Assembly: GCA_964195425.1 (NCBI GenBank) | Contig: CAXMOM010000027.1 | Coordinates: 1 to 64,000 of the forward strand | Source of the DNA: Glaciecola sp964195425 | GTDB lineage: Bacteria; Pseudomonadota; Gammaproteobacteria; Enterobacterales; Alteromonadaceae | Reading direction: 5' to 3' | DNA length: 64,000 bases | In this document: one piece after another, positions 26,191 through 34,735 of the stretch | How the letters are laid out: each line of letters begins with the position of its first letter | Position numbering within the stretch: position 1 is the stretch's first letter | Notes under the pieces: generated by a model | The model's database searches: none | Told to the model about the DNA's origin: nothing | What the model saw: only the letters and a program-made list of their open reading frames with translations | Made by a program: the position numbers and the translations under genes

Positions 26191-27231
26191 CTAACTGTGA
26201 TGCCTCTCGTCCTCTTTTTTAGCAGCCTGTTCGAGCGCTTTAACTCTGTCCACAAGCTTACCAATTTGCCTCAATTGTACCGTATTTCTTTGCCACTGCC
26301 TGTTTGGCACCACCGGCATGCCTGAAGAATATACGCCGGCCTCTTTAATACTTTTTGTGACCATACTCTGACCCGTTATTTGCACTTTATCTGCAATATG
26401 AACATGCCCATTAATTGCGCATTGCCCCGCAACCACTACATATTTACCTAAGATTGCGCTACCAGCAATACCGGTAGCACCACAAATACAAGAATGGTCG
26501 CCAATTTCAACGTTATGTGCAATGTGTACAATATTATCAATAATACAGTTTTTGCCTATAATCGTGTTGCCTATAGCACCTCTATCTATGGCACAGTTAG
26601 CACCAATTTCAGTACCGTCGCCAACAACGACTGTTCCAGTTTGCGGTATTTTCAGCCAGTTGCCCAATTCATTCGCGTAACCAAAGCCATCACATCCAAT
26701 TACGGTACCGCTATGAATAGAAACATCTTGGCCGAGTTCGACTCTATGATAAATAGTCACGTTGGCGCGTAAATTAACACCCGCCCCCAAAACAGCCTGC
26801 TCGCCTATAAAACAATTTGGACCTACAGTAGCGTTATCACTAATAATAGCATATGCACTAATAACGGCGCCTGCCGCTATGCTTACGTTTTCACCAAGTT
26901 TGGCGGTTTTATGCACTACTGCACTAGGCGCAATGCCTTTTTCTTGCACGGGGGTACTATCTAGTAACTGCGCCGCTTTTGCAAAGCCCACATATGGGTC
27001 ACTCACAATAATGGCATTGCCTTTAAAATCGCTAGCATCTTGGGCGCGCAATATAACGCCACCGGCTTTTGTCATTGCCAAATCTTTGGCAAATTTGCTG
27101 TTCGACAAAAACGACAGTTGATGTGCTTGCGCCATTGCCAAATTTCCCATTTCTGCAATGAATATGTTGCCATCGCCTATAAGTTCGCCACCAATTGCTT
27201 GCGCAATTTGCGCTAGGGTCTTGCCCGCCAT
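26191..27231 (-). CDS. lpxD: LpxD-family UDP-3-O-acylglucosamine N-acyltransferase (likely second copy)
   Basis: A 346-aa left-handed beta-helix acyltransferase with many hexapeptide repeats (about 100-300), the GFGYANE segment and the active-site His in AHNVEIGDH. LpxD adds the second 3-hydroxyacyl chain in lipid A synthesis. The usual lpxD lies between bamA/skp and fabZ; this one stands alone, divergent from ettA, so it may be an extra or moved copy, perhaps with another sugar substrate. Motif match is good but sequence drift from canonical LpxD is visible, so the exact function is less certain. Confidence 0.8.
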   Translation of the reverse strand: MAGKTLAQIAQAIGGELIGDGNIFIAEMGNLAMAQAHQLSFLSNSKFAKDLAMTKAGGVILRAQDASDFKGNAIIVSDPYVGFAKAAQLLDSTPVQEKGIAPSAVVHKTAKLGENVSIAAGAVISAYAIISDNATVGPNCFIGEQAVLGAGVNLRANVTIYHRVELGQDVSIHSGTVIGCDGFGYANELGNWLKIPQTGTVVVGDGTEIGANCAIDRGAIGNTIIGKNCIIDNIVHIAHNVEIGDHSCICGATGIAGSAILGKYVVVAGQCAINGHVHIADKVQITGQSMVTKSIKEAGVYSSGMPVVPNRQWQRNTVQLRQIGKLVDRVKALEQAAKKEDERHHS

Positions 27232-27370
27232 ATGTTTGTCCTGTCCGTTTTATATGTTGTTGACTGTATTCTAATTACTTTTTTCAAAATGCCACATTCG
27301 CAAATGCGTTCATCATAACTATCTTAATGGTATCACAGTTTTTTCGCGTACTTTTTCCCTTACTTAAGCA

Positions 27371-27386
27371 CGTGATCTAGATTACA
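27371..27386. promoter_or_regulatory. CRP-like palindromic site
   Basis: CGTGATCTAGATTACA differs from the CRP core TGTGA-N6-TCACA at two of ten positions. It lies in the divergent lpxD-ettA region, 43 bp before the ettA start. It could act on either gene or be chance. Confidence 0.25.
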
Positions 27387-27428
27387 CTACTATTAGTTTA
27401 TTTTTATCTTTATGGGAACGCAATACAC

Positions 27429-29093
27429 ATGGCTCAATACGTTTATAGTATGCATAGAGTAGGCAAAATTGTTCCGCCTAATCGTCATATTCTCAAAAAT
27501 ATCAGTTTAAGTTTTTTCCCCGGTGCAAAAATTGGCGTACTGGGCTTAAATGGCTCGGGTAAATCGACCTTACTGCGCATTATGGCAGGTCTCGATACCG
27601 ATATTGAAGGTGAAGCTAGGCCACAGCCTGGTTTAAAAATTGGCTACTTACCGCAAGAACCTAAGCTTGATGAAAGCAAAGACGTGCGCGGAAATATTGA
27701 ACTTGCTGTTGCCGATGTTATGGACGCTTTAAAGCGCATTGATCAAGTATACGCCGCCTATGCAGAACCCGACGCCGACTTTGACGCACTGGCTAAGGAA
27801 CAAGGCGACCTTGAAGCCATTATTCAAGCTAAAGACGGTCACAATATTGAAAATGCACTTGAACGCGCAGCTAACGCGCTTCGATTACCGCCATGGGACG
27901 CCGATGTAAGCACGTTATCTGGTGGTGAACAGCGCCGAGTTGCACTGTGTAAACTACTTCTTGAAAAACCCGAAATGCTGTTGCTCGACGAACCTACCAA
28001 CCACTTAGATGCTGAATCGGTTGCTTGGTTAGAACGGTTTTTACACGATTATGAAGGCACCGTGGTGGCCATTACCCACGACCGGTATTTCCTTGATAAC
28101 GTTGCCGGTTGGATATTGGAACTTGATCGCGGTGAAGGTATACCGTGGGAAGGCAACTACTCTTCGTGGTTAGAGCAAAAAGACGCTCGTTTAGCACAAG
28201 AAGACCGCACCGAGAACGCCCGTCAAAAATCAATTAAACAAGAATTGGAATGGGTACGCACCAATCCAAAAGGTAGGCATGCGAAAAGTAAATCGCGTAT
28301 GGCTCGCTTTGAAGAATTAAGCGCCGGTGATTACCAAAAACGTAATGAAACCAATGAATTATTTATACCGCCAGGCGAACGTTTGGGTGACAAAGTAATA
28401 GAAATAAGAGGACTTTGTAAAGCGTATGGAAACAGGCAGTTAATAGACAATATGACTTTTACTGTGCCCAAAGGCGCCATAGTCGGTATTATCGGACCAA
28501 ACGGCGCAGGTAAATCGACCCTGTTTAAAATGATCACAAAGCTTGAAAAGCCAGATGCAGGCGAGATTGACATAGGCGATTCTGTCGACATTGCAAGTGT
28601 GGACCAGTTTAGAGATCACATGGACGAATCTAAAACCGTTTATCAAGAAATATCTGATGGTATGGATATTGTCAAAATAGGCAGGTTCGAATTAAACAGC
28701 CGTGCTTACTGCAGCCGATTTAACTTTAAAGGAACTGACCAATCTAAATTCATCAAAGATCTTTCAGGTGGTGAACGTAATAGAGTGCATTTAGCTAAAT
28801 TATTAAAAGCAGGTGGCAACACACTGTTACTTGATGAGCCAACCAATGACCTTGATGTAGAAACCCTCCGAGCTTTGGAAAATGCTATTTTAGAATTTCC
28901 CGGTTGCGTATTGGTTATCTCACACGACAGATGGTTTTTAGACCGAATAGCCACCCACATACTCGACTACCGAGACGAAGGTAAAGTCAATTTCTATGAA
29001 GGTAACTACAATGACTATGAAGCTTGGTTGAAAGAAACCTATGGACAAGAAGCTGTTGAACCCCATCGCTTGAAATATAAGAAAATAGGATAA
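27429..29093 (+). CDS. ettA: energy-dependent translational throttle protein EttA
   Basis: A 554-aa ABC-F ATPase with two nucleotide-binding domains and no membrane segment. Walker A motifs are GLNGSGKS (near 39) and GPNGAGKS (near 357), with LSGGEQRRVAL and LSGGERNRVHL signatures. The inter-domain linker is basic, as expected for ribosome binding at the E site. EttA slows translation when ADP is high. Length is typical (555). It is monocistronic, ending at its own terminator. Confidence 0.95.
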   Translation: MAQYVYSMHRVGKIVPPNRHILKNISLSFFPGAKIGVLGLNGSGKSTLLRIMAGLDTDIEGEARPQPGLKIGYLPQEPKLDESKDVRGNIELAVADVMDALKRIDQVYAAYAEPDADFDALAKEQGDLEAIIQAKDGHNIENALERAANALRLPPWDADVSTLSGGEQRRVALCKLLLEKPEMLLLDEPTNHLDAESVAWLERFLHDYEGTVVAITHDRYFLDNVAGWILELDRGEGIPWEGNYSSWLEQKDARLAQEDRTENARQKSIKQELEWVRTNPKGRHAKSKSRMARFEELSAGDYQKRNETNELFIPPGERLGDKVIEIRGLCKAYGNRQLIDNMTFTVPKGAIVGIIGPNGAGKSTLFKMITKLEKPDAGEIDIGDSVDIASVDQFRDHMDESKTVYQEISDGMDIVKIGRFELNSRAYCSRFNFKGTDQSKFIKDLSGGERNRVHLAKLLKAGGNTLLLDEPTNDLDVETLRALENAILEFPGCVLVISHDRWFLDRIATHILDYRDEGKVNFYEGNYNDYEAWLKETYGQEAVEPHRLKYKKIG

Positions 29094-29108
29094 GTGTATT
29101 ATCATTTT

Positions 29109-29141
29109 AAGGGCCGTACTAAAGAAGTATGGCCTTTGTTT
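29109..29141 (+). terminator. rho-independent terminator of ettA
   Basis: The arms AAGGGCCGTACT and AGTATGGCCTTT pair over 12 bp with two G-T pairs around a 5-nt loop, followed by GTTTGTT. It begins 16 nt after the ettA stop. Confidence 0.78.
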
Positions 29142-29260
29142 GTTGGCTGTTTCAATATAGGCGTTAGTTACCTATGTTAGTAGGCTTTATCGGCGCTATG
29201 CTTAGCACCGCTTTAAATTCCAAGTTGATAGGCTATAAGAGAGCCACGAATAAACTATAA

Positions 29261-30415
29261 ATGGCTTATGAAAGAACGGAACCGCAGCATAATATGATTG
29301 TACAAAAACAAAAGCACGATATTGCCTCTTTCGTGACGTTTTCTGGAAAAATTATTGAGCAAATATCAATTGGATGGGAAAGTTATGGACAACTTAATCA
29401 CGATAAATCGAATGTTGTATTAATAACTCATTATTTCACTGGTAACTCTCATGCCGCTGGAAGATATCATGAAGACGATATTGAACCTGGGTATTGGGAC
29501 TCTATTATTGGACCCAATAAAGCCATCGATACTAATCGATTCTTTGTTATTAGTATCGACTCCCTAGTGAATATTAGCGCCTACGATAAAAACGTAATTA
29601 CTACCGGCCCTGCAAGCATTAACCCAAAAACACAAAAACCTTACGGTCTGACGTTTCCAGTAGTCACTATAAGAGACTTTGTTAACGTCCAAAAATTAGT
29701 ATTAGAGAGCTTGGGGATTAAAAAAATGTACGCCGTTGCAGGACCATCGATGGGTTCAATGCAGGCCATTGAATGGGCATCTACTTACCCTGAATGGGTT
29801 CCACGATTAATTTCAGTTATTGGTTCAGGCTCAGCCGATGCGTGGACAAGTAGCTCTATAGAACAATGGGCAGTGCCCGTTTTTATGGATGTTAACTATG
29901 CCGAAGGAGATTACTATAGCCAGCCAAAAAAACAATGGCCAACAATCGGGCTAACCCACTCCTTAGCGATGATTACGCAATCGGCATTACATCCTGAATT
30001 TTTCATTCAAGTAGGAGAGCAGCTAGCTTACACACCACTGGAAAGTGAAGCACTTGAACACATTGGTAAAAAGCCAAGTATAGTAAACTGGCTAATGAGC
30101 AGAGCAGCCGAAAGGGTCGACTTAATGGATGCTAATCATTTGCTGTATTTGGTGCGAGCCAACCAGCTTTTCATAACTGGTATGGGGCATTCTTTAGAAG
30201 AAGGTCTAAAAAATATAAAAGCTAAGGTTTTACTTATACCAGCAACGAACGATCTTTTACTAATGCCTTACCATGCAGAAAAAATAAACACTTTGCTAAC
30301 TAAAAACAATCAAGATTCAAGCGTAGTATATTTAGATGGTGCATTAGGGCATTTAGAAGGAGTTTCGGGCATTGCAAAACATGCGCAGACTATTGAAGAC
30401 TTTTTGGCCAATTAA
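29261..30415 (+). CDS. MetX-like alpha/beta hydrolase-fold acyltransferase
   Basis: A 384-aa alpha/beta-hydrolase of the homoserine O-acetyltransferase (MetX) family. The catalytic triad is probably Ser163 in GPSMG, Asp331 and His364. The INP.T.KPYG.TFP stretch (120-133) is typical of the family. The nucleophile elbow is GPSMGS rather than the usual GGSMGG. It lies next to bdhA rather than met genes, so the acyl acceptor may not be homoserine. The start at 29261 lacks a clear SD; Met12 (29294) is an alternative. Confidence 0.7.
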   Translation: MAYERTEPQHNMIVQKQKHDIASFVTFSGKIIEQISIGWESYGQLNHDKSNVVLITHYFTGNSHAAGRYHEDDIEPGYWDSIIGPNKAIDTNRFFVISIDSLVNISAYDKNVITTGPASINPKTQKPYGLTFPVVTIRDFVNVQKLVLESLGIKKMYAVAGPSMGSMQAIEWASTYPEWVPRLISVIGSGSADAWTSSSIEQWAVPVFMDVNYAEGDYYSQPKKQWPTIGLTHSLAMITQSALHPEFFIQVGEQLAYTPLESEALEHIGKKPSIVNWLMSRAAERVDLMDANHLLYLVRANQLFITGMGHSLEEGLKNIKAKVLLIPATNDLLLMPYHAEKINTLLTKNNQDSSVVYLDGALGHLEGVSGIAKHAQTIEDFLAN

Positions 30416-30469
30416 GCCACTAGGATTGGTAAAAATTCAGACTTTCAAAAGCAACACTAGGAAACAACA

Positions 30470-31252
30470 ATGACTACCCTTTCCACTGAATCAAAAACGA
30501 TTATGATCACGGGCGGTGCCAGTGGCATTGGGCTAGGCTTGGGTGAATACTTGGCTAAACTGGGTCATAGCATTATAATTGCCGACATGAATTTGGATGC
30601 AGCGCAACAAGCCAGCACCAAAATATCAAAGCATGGCGTTATCGTAAAAGCGATTGAATTGGATGTCACCGACATGAGCGCTATAGCAAATTTAGACCAA
30701 GTGTTAGGAACAACGGCTGTTGATGTATTAATTAATAATGCTGGCATTCAGCACGTTAGCAAATTAGAAGACTTCCCGCCTGAAAAATGGCAGTTGCTCA
30801 TTAACATTATGTTAGTAGCCCCCGCCATGTTGACTCAAGCATTGTTGCCAAGAATGCGGGCACAAAACTACGGCAGAATTATTAACATTGGTTCAATTCA
30901 TTCTATCGTTGCGTCGCCTTTTAAATCGGCTTATGTAGCAGCAAAACACGGCCTTGTCGGCTTTGCCAAAACAGTCGCCTTGGAAACAGGCGATGTTAAC
31001 ATCACTATTAATAATTTATGCCCAGCTTATGTAAAAACCCCCTTGGTGCAGGCGCAAATAAGTGCGCAAGCTGCCCAAAACCATATGACAGAAGCAGAGG
31101 TTGTTGAAAATATATTTCTAGCGCCTATGCCGAAAAAAGCCTTCATTGAAATAGACGAGCTTGCCAGTACTGCGGCTTTTTTAATTGCCGATGGTGCAAA
31201 AAATATTACTGGTCAAAATATTGTCCTCGATGGAGGATGGACAGCGCGATAA
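30470..31252 (+). CDS. bdhA: 3-hydroxybutyrate dehydrogenase
   Basis: A 260-aa SDR that oxidises (R)-3-hydroxybutyrate to acetoacetate, the step that feeds PHB breakdown products into acetyl-CoA. TGGASGIG is near 14-21, the active-site YVAAK near 156, and the C-terminus carries the BDH-specific PAYVKTPLVQAQI and the final DGGWTAR. It starts with ATG after GGAAAC. The next gene on the strand is a phaB-like remnant and then phaA. Confidence 0.9.
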   Translation: MTTLSTESKTIMITGGASGIGLGLGEYLAKLGHSIIIADMNLDAAQQASTKISKHGVIVKAIELDVTDMSAIANLDQVLGTTAVDVLINNAGIQHVSKLEDFPPEKWQLLINIMLVAPAMLTQALLPRMRAQNYGRIINIGSIHSIVASPFKSAYVAAKHGLVGFAKTVALETGDVNITINNLCPAYVKTPLVQAQISAQAAQNHMTEAEVVENIFLAPMPKKAFIEIDELASTAAFLIADGAKNITGQNIVLDGGWTAR

Positions 31253-31487
31253 ATACTAGATGGCGTAAATTGAATTTGCGCTTTGCTTGAACACCTAATT
31301 CATTGTTCTTGATCAAACCCACGCCTAGAATTATTCCTCATTCCCTTGAATAGACTAGAGTACAATAATTGTCATCATCTATATGCTTTATAACTATTCT
31401 ACGAACGTGATATCGACATTAGCTTTTGTCATCTAACACTGATATTTACGTCATATTTTTCTTAAGCAAATATAAAGGGATATAAAG

Positions 31488-31535
31488 ATGACCAGAGTGG
31501 CCTTAGTAACCGGCCAATTTACTTGGATTGAATAA
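31488..31535 (+). pseudogene. phaB: 5' stub of a phaB-like acetoacetyl-CoA reductase
   Basis: An ATG with a good SD (AAGGGA, 9-10 nt upstream) starts codons for MTRVALVTG, the characteristic opening of PhaB and related SDRs. After the ninth codon the similarity stops: the frame reads six unrelated codons and ends at TAA (31533). Nothing of the remaining ~235 codons is present. Its place between bdhA and phaA favours phaB, but nine residues cannot exclude another SDR. The break is at about 31514. Confidence 0.5.
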
Positions 31536-31661
31536 ACCTTCTGTATCGATGGGCGACTGAGCACCTTTATTTGAACGACTTAATATTTCTTGTGCCATTG
31601 TGTTGAAGACAGCAGCATACTTTTCTATATACGCCTTTACCTCTGGTTCATCAGTGTCCAT
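31503..31661 (-). pseudogene. short ORF, possible N-terminal stub of PHA synthase (phaC)
   Basis: A 52-aa open frame starting at the ATG at 31661 with a clear SD (GAGGG, 6-7 nt upstream). It is a mostly helical, charged peptide ending PSKLAGY. Its last three codons and stop are simply the reverse complement of the phaB stub, so the natural reading frame seems to have been cut at about 31512-31514. Divergent orientation to phaA and the context suggest the start of phaC, but the sequence is too short and variable to be sure. It could also be a small intact gene of unknown function. Confidence 0.35.
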
Positions 31662-31912
31662 GTTCATCCCTCTATGTGCAAACAAGTATTAGTGTGTTCA
31701 GACTAAGACGCTACAGATCGAATGTCTAGCGCTTGAGACCATTGTCGCAGGTGCCAAAATCAATAAGCCCCGCTATGCAATTACTTGTTTACTTGTTTAA
31801 AAATAGTTTATTGTCGAAGATAACACCAAAGTATAGTTTACCCTCCATTCACATAAGGTATATTAAGGGCATTCGAGTTTATAATTTTTACTTAGCTAAC
31901 AGGAATAATGAA

Positions 31913-33085
31913 ATGAGCGAGTCAGTCGTAATTGTTGCAGCAAAACGTACCCCTATGGGTGGATTTATGGGTGTGCTTTCTAACGTTCCCTCACCTGTTC
32001 TAGGCGCAAGCGCTATAAATGCGGTGATGACAGACGTTCCATCAGATGCCATTGATGAAGTTATTATGGGTTGTGTATTACCAGCAGGACTAGGGCAAGC
32101 CCCCGCTCGCCAAGCAACTTTGGCCGCCGATTTACCTATGGGCGTGAGCGCGACTACAATAAATAAAGTGTGTGGGTCGGGCATGAAAGCCATAATGATG
32201 GCTAGCGACTTAATTAAAGCTGGCAGTGCGTCGGCTGTCATTGCCGGTGGTATGGAAAATATGTCGAGTGCTCCTTATTTGTTGCCTAAAGCACGCGCAG
32301 GTTACCGAATGGGCCATGGCCAAACCTTCGATCATATGATGATGGATGGATTAGAAAACGCATACGATGGCAAAGCAATGGGTTGCTTTGCACAAGATAC
32401 TGCCGACAACGAAGGTATTACCCGTGAACAAATGGATGAATTTGCCATAAATTCACTTACCAAAGCGCAGACGGCAATTAAAGACGGCGCCTTTGAAGAC
32501 GAAATTGTCGCGGTAACGATATCGACTCGCAAAGGCGATGTAATCGTAGACACCGACGAAGGCCCAGGCAACGCACGCATTGATAAAATACCCAGCTTAC
32601 GCCCTGCTTTCAAAAAAGGGGGCACCGTTACCGCCGCTAACTCAAGCTCAATTTCTGATGGCGCAGCGGCTTTATTAGTAATGTCTGAAGCGAAAGCAAA
32701 AGAGCTAGGTTTACAGCCTTTAGCAAGAGTAGTAGCACATGCCACTAACGCTATTAAGCCTGAAGATTTTACGGTAGCACCAGTAGGTGCTATTGAAAAA
32801 GTGCTCAATAAAGCAGGTTGGAGTGCAAGCGATGTCGATTTATTTGAAATTAACGAAGCTTTTGCCATGGTAACTATGTTGGGTATCAACAAATTAGGCT
32901 TAGATAACAGCAAAGTAAATATTAAAGGCGGCGCGTGTGCATTAGGCCACCCTATTGGTGCCTCGGGTGCCCGTATTGTGGTTACGTTACTGCACGCCTT
33001 AAGCCAAAAAGGCTTGAAAAAAGGAGTAGCGGCTTTGTGTATTGGTGGCGGTGAAGGTACCGCGCTTGCAGTAGAAATGTTGTAA
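31913..33085 (+). CDS. phaA: acetyl-CoA C-acetyltransferase (thiolase II)
   Basis: A 390-aa biosynthetic/degradative thiolase that condenses or cleaves acetoacetyl-CoA. The nucleophile Cys87 lies in INKVCGSGMKA, with NEAFA, GHPIGASGA and the second catalytic Cys in LCIGGGEG at the C-terminus. The frame is open from 31733, but the ATG at 31913 has AGGA 8 nt upstream and gives the family length. With bdhA it can turn hydroxybutyrate into acetyl-CoA. The symbol phaA follows the context; atoB-type use is equally possible. Confidence 0.88.
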   Translation: MSESVVIVAAKRTPMGGFMGVLSNVPSPVLGASAINAVMTDVPSDAIDEVIMGCVLPAGLGQAPARQATLAADLPMGVSATTINKVCGSGMKAIMMASDLIKAGSASAVIAGGMENMSSAPYLLPKARAGYRMGHGQTFDHMMMDGLENAYDGKAMGCFAQDTADNEGITREQMDEFAINSLTKAQTAIKDGAFEDEIVAVTISTRKGDVIVDTDEGPGNARIDKIPSLRPAFKKGGTVTAANSSSISDGAAALLVMSEAKAKELGLQPLARVVAHATNAIKPEDFTVAPVGAIEKVLNKAGWSASDVDLFEINEAFAMVTMLGINKLGLDNSKVNIKGGACALGHPIGASGARIVVTLLHALSQKGLKKGVAALCIGGGEGTALAVEML

Positions 33086-33101
33086 GCAAATAACGATAAC
33101 G

Positions 33102-33124
33102 AACGGGGCAGCTGCCCCGTTTTT
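33102..33124 (+). terminator. rho-independent terminator of phaA
   Basis: AACGGGGCA pairs with TGCCCCGTT, a perfect GC-rich stem with a very short loop, followed by TTT. It lies 16 nt after the phaA stop and just before the convergent radA end. Confidence 0.85.
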
Positions 33125-33134
33125 ACGCTATCAC

Positions 33135-34529
33135 CTATGCTATTAACGCAATCAGCTCATGTATTGTTTTTACCGGCATTACTTTAGCACCTAGTCCTTC
33201 CATCGATTTATGATAATTCCTATGTGGAATATAAATTTCAGTAAAGCCATGTTGCGCAGCTTCTTTTACTCTCGGTACACCGCTGTCGATAGGCCGTACA
33301 TCGCCATTTAGGCTTAGCTCCCCCATTATACAACTGGTTCGTGGGATGACAAAATCGTTTAAACTACTAAGCAAAGCCGCTACTAAAGCAAGATCTATGC
33401 AGGTTTCCAACTCATCAATCTTTAATCCCCCAACAATATTAAAAAACGTATCGTGGAATATTTTCGTTTTTGTATGTTTACGTAACACTCCCGTGAGCAT
33501 TTTTATACGGTTCATGTTTAAACCAACGCAAACGCGCTGAGGATATTCACCTTCGTTTTCGGTGGTTAAACATTGAATTTCAAGCAATATATTACGGTTG
33601 CCCTTGCGAATGCAGGTAATAGTTGAGCCGGGAGAATTGCTTGTTGAACCCGACAAGAATATTTCACTAGGGTTATCAACGCTTAACATACCGCGCTCAC
33701 ACATTCTAAAAATGCCAACGGTATCAACGTCACCAAAACGATTTTTATTAGCGCGAAGGGTACGAATTTGGCCATCGTTTGTATCTATGTGTAGCAAGGC
33801 ATCAACTATATGTACAAGGGTTTGCGGCCCCGCTATTTCGTTATTTTTGTTCACGTGGGCAATAATAAACATGGTCACATTATTTTGTTTACAATATTGC
33901 GTAAGGGCTTGTGCGGCTGTTTTTACTTGAGAGGGCGAACCAGGGCTGCCATTTGCAGCCTCTGTTACCACCGCTTGAATAGAATCGATAACCGCAAACT
34001 TAATTTTTTGTGCATCAAGTTCCTCAATAATATTTTCTACGCTGGTTTCGCTAAGCAAAAATAGATTATCGTTATTATATTCAAGTTTAAGCCTGTCTAC
34101 TCTGTTTTTAAACTGCGATAGCGACTCTTCAGCAGTGCAATATAAAGACGGCATACGCATAGACATTTTAGCCACTAAGTCTGACAACAATGTAGTTTTA
34201 CCAGCACCCGGATCGCCTGAGATAATATTGACTGAGCCTTTAGTAACGCCGCCACTTAGCACTCTATCTAGTTCCCCTATACCGGTTAAGCTTTTTTCAG
34301 CGTCAACAGATGCAACATCATTAATTTTTTTAGCACCAATGCTTTGTGCACCTGCATATCCCATTATACTATTGGAGCTGCTTGACTTGGCCCTTGATGA
34401 CGACGATTCAGCACTAATGCGCATTTCTTGCATAGTGTTCCAACTACCGCATATACATTGTCCTTGCCAACGCAAGGTATTGTGCCCACAATCGGTACAC
34501 ACAAACTGGGTTTTAGAGGCTTTTGCCAT
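33135..34529 (-). CDS. radA: DNA repair protein RadA
   Basis: A 464-aa RecA-like helicase that extends branches in recombination. The order is a zinc finger (Cys11, Cys14, Cys25, Cys27), an ATPase with Walker A GDPGAGKT (about 105), the RadA-specific KNRFG motif near 260, and a C-terminal Lon-protease-like domain. The second half of the zinc finger reads CIC (CXC) instead of the usual CXXC, apparently one residue short. It is flanked by phaA (convergent) and the PilZ-protein gene (divergent); radA-plzC-serB order is shared with Vibrio. Confidence 0.93.
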   Translation of the reverse strand: MAKASKTQFVCTDCGHNTLRWQGQCICGSWNTMQEMRISAESSSSRAKSSSSNSIMGYAGAQSIGAKKINDVASVDAEKSLTGIGELDRVLSGGVTKGSVNIISGDPGAGKTTLLSDLVAKMSMRMPSLYCTAEESLSQFKNRVDRLKLEYNNDNLFLLSETSVENIIEELDAQKIKFAVIDSIQAVVTEAANGSPGSPSQVKTAAQALTQYCKQNNVTMFIIAHVNKNNEIAGPQTLVHIVDALLHIDTNDGQIRTLRANKNRFGDVDTVGIFRMCERGMLSVDNPSEIFLSGSTSNSPGSTITCIRKGNRNILLEIQCLTTENEGEYPQRVCVGLNMNRIKMLTGVLRKHTKTKIFHDTFFNIVGGLKIDELETCIDLALVAALLSSLNDFVIPRTSCIMGELSLNGDVRPIDSGVPRVKEAAQHGFTEIYIPHRNYHKSMEGLGAKVMPVKTIHELIALIA

Positions 34530-34735
34530 TACACATTCGTTCCTTTTTAAAGCTTAAGCTAATCATACTACATGCGGCCATTAATACGTTTAATTAGCCT
34601 ATATTTTAGTTTATATTTTAAAGAGTATTGTTTAACTCGCAATTTCTACTTAACCCAAGTTGGGTTTACTTACTCTGAAGCTTTTTTCATAATAGATATC
34701 AAGGAATTGGCTTAGGTTTCCGATAACCTACAAGT

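Noticed and set aside
32332..32913. 193-codon open frame antisense to phaA
   Set aside because: It has no SD and its composition (Ser/Ala/Thr/Leu-rich) is what the reverse of a conserved coding frame gives. The thiolase on the other strand is certain.
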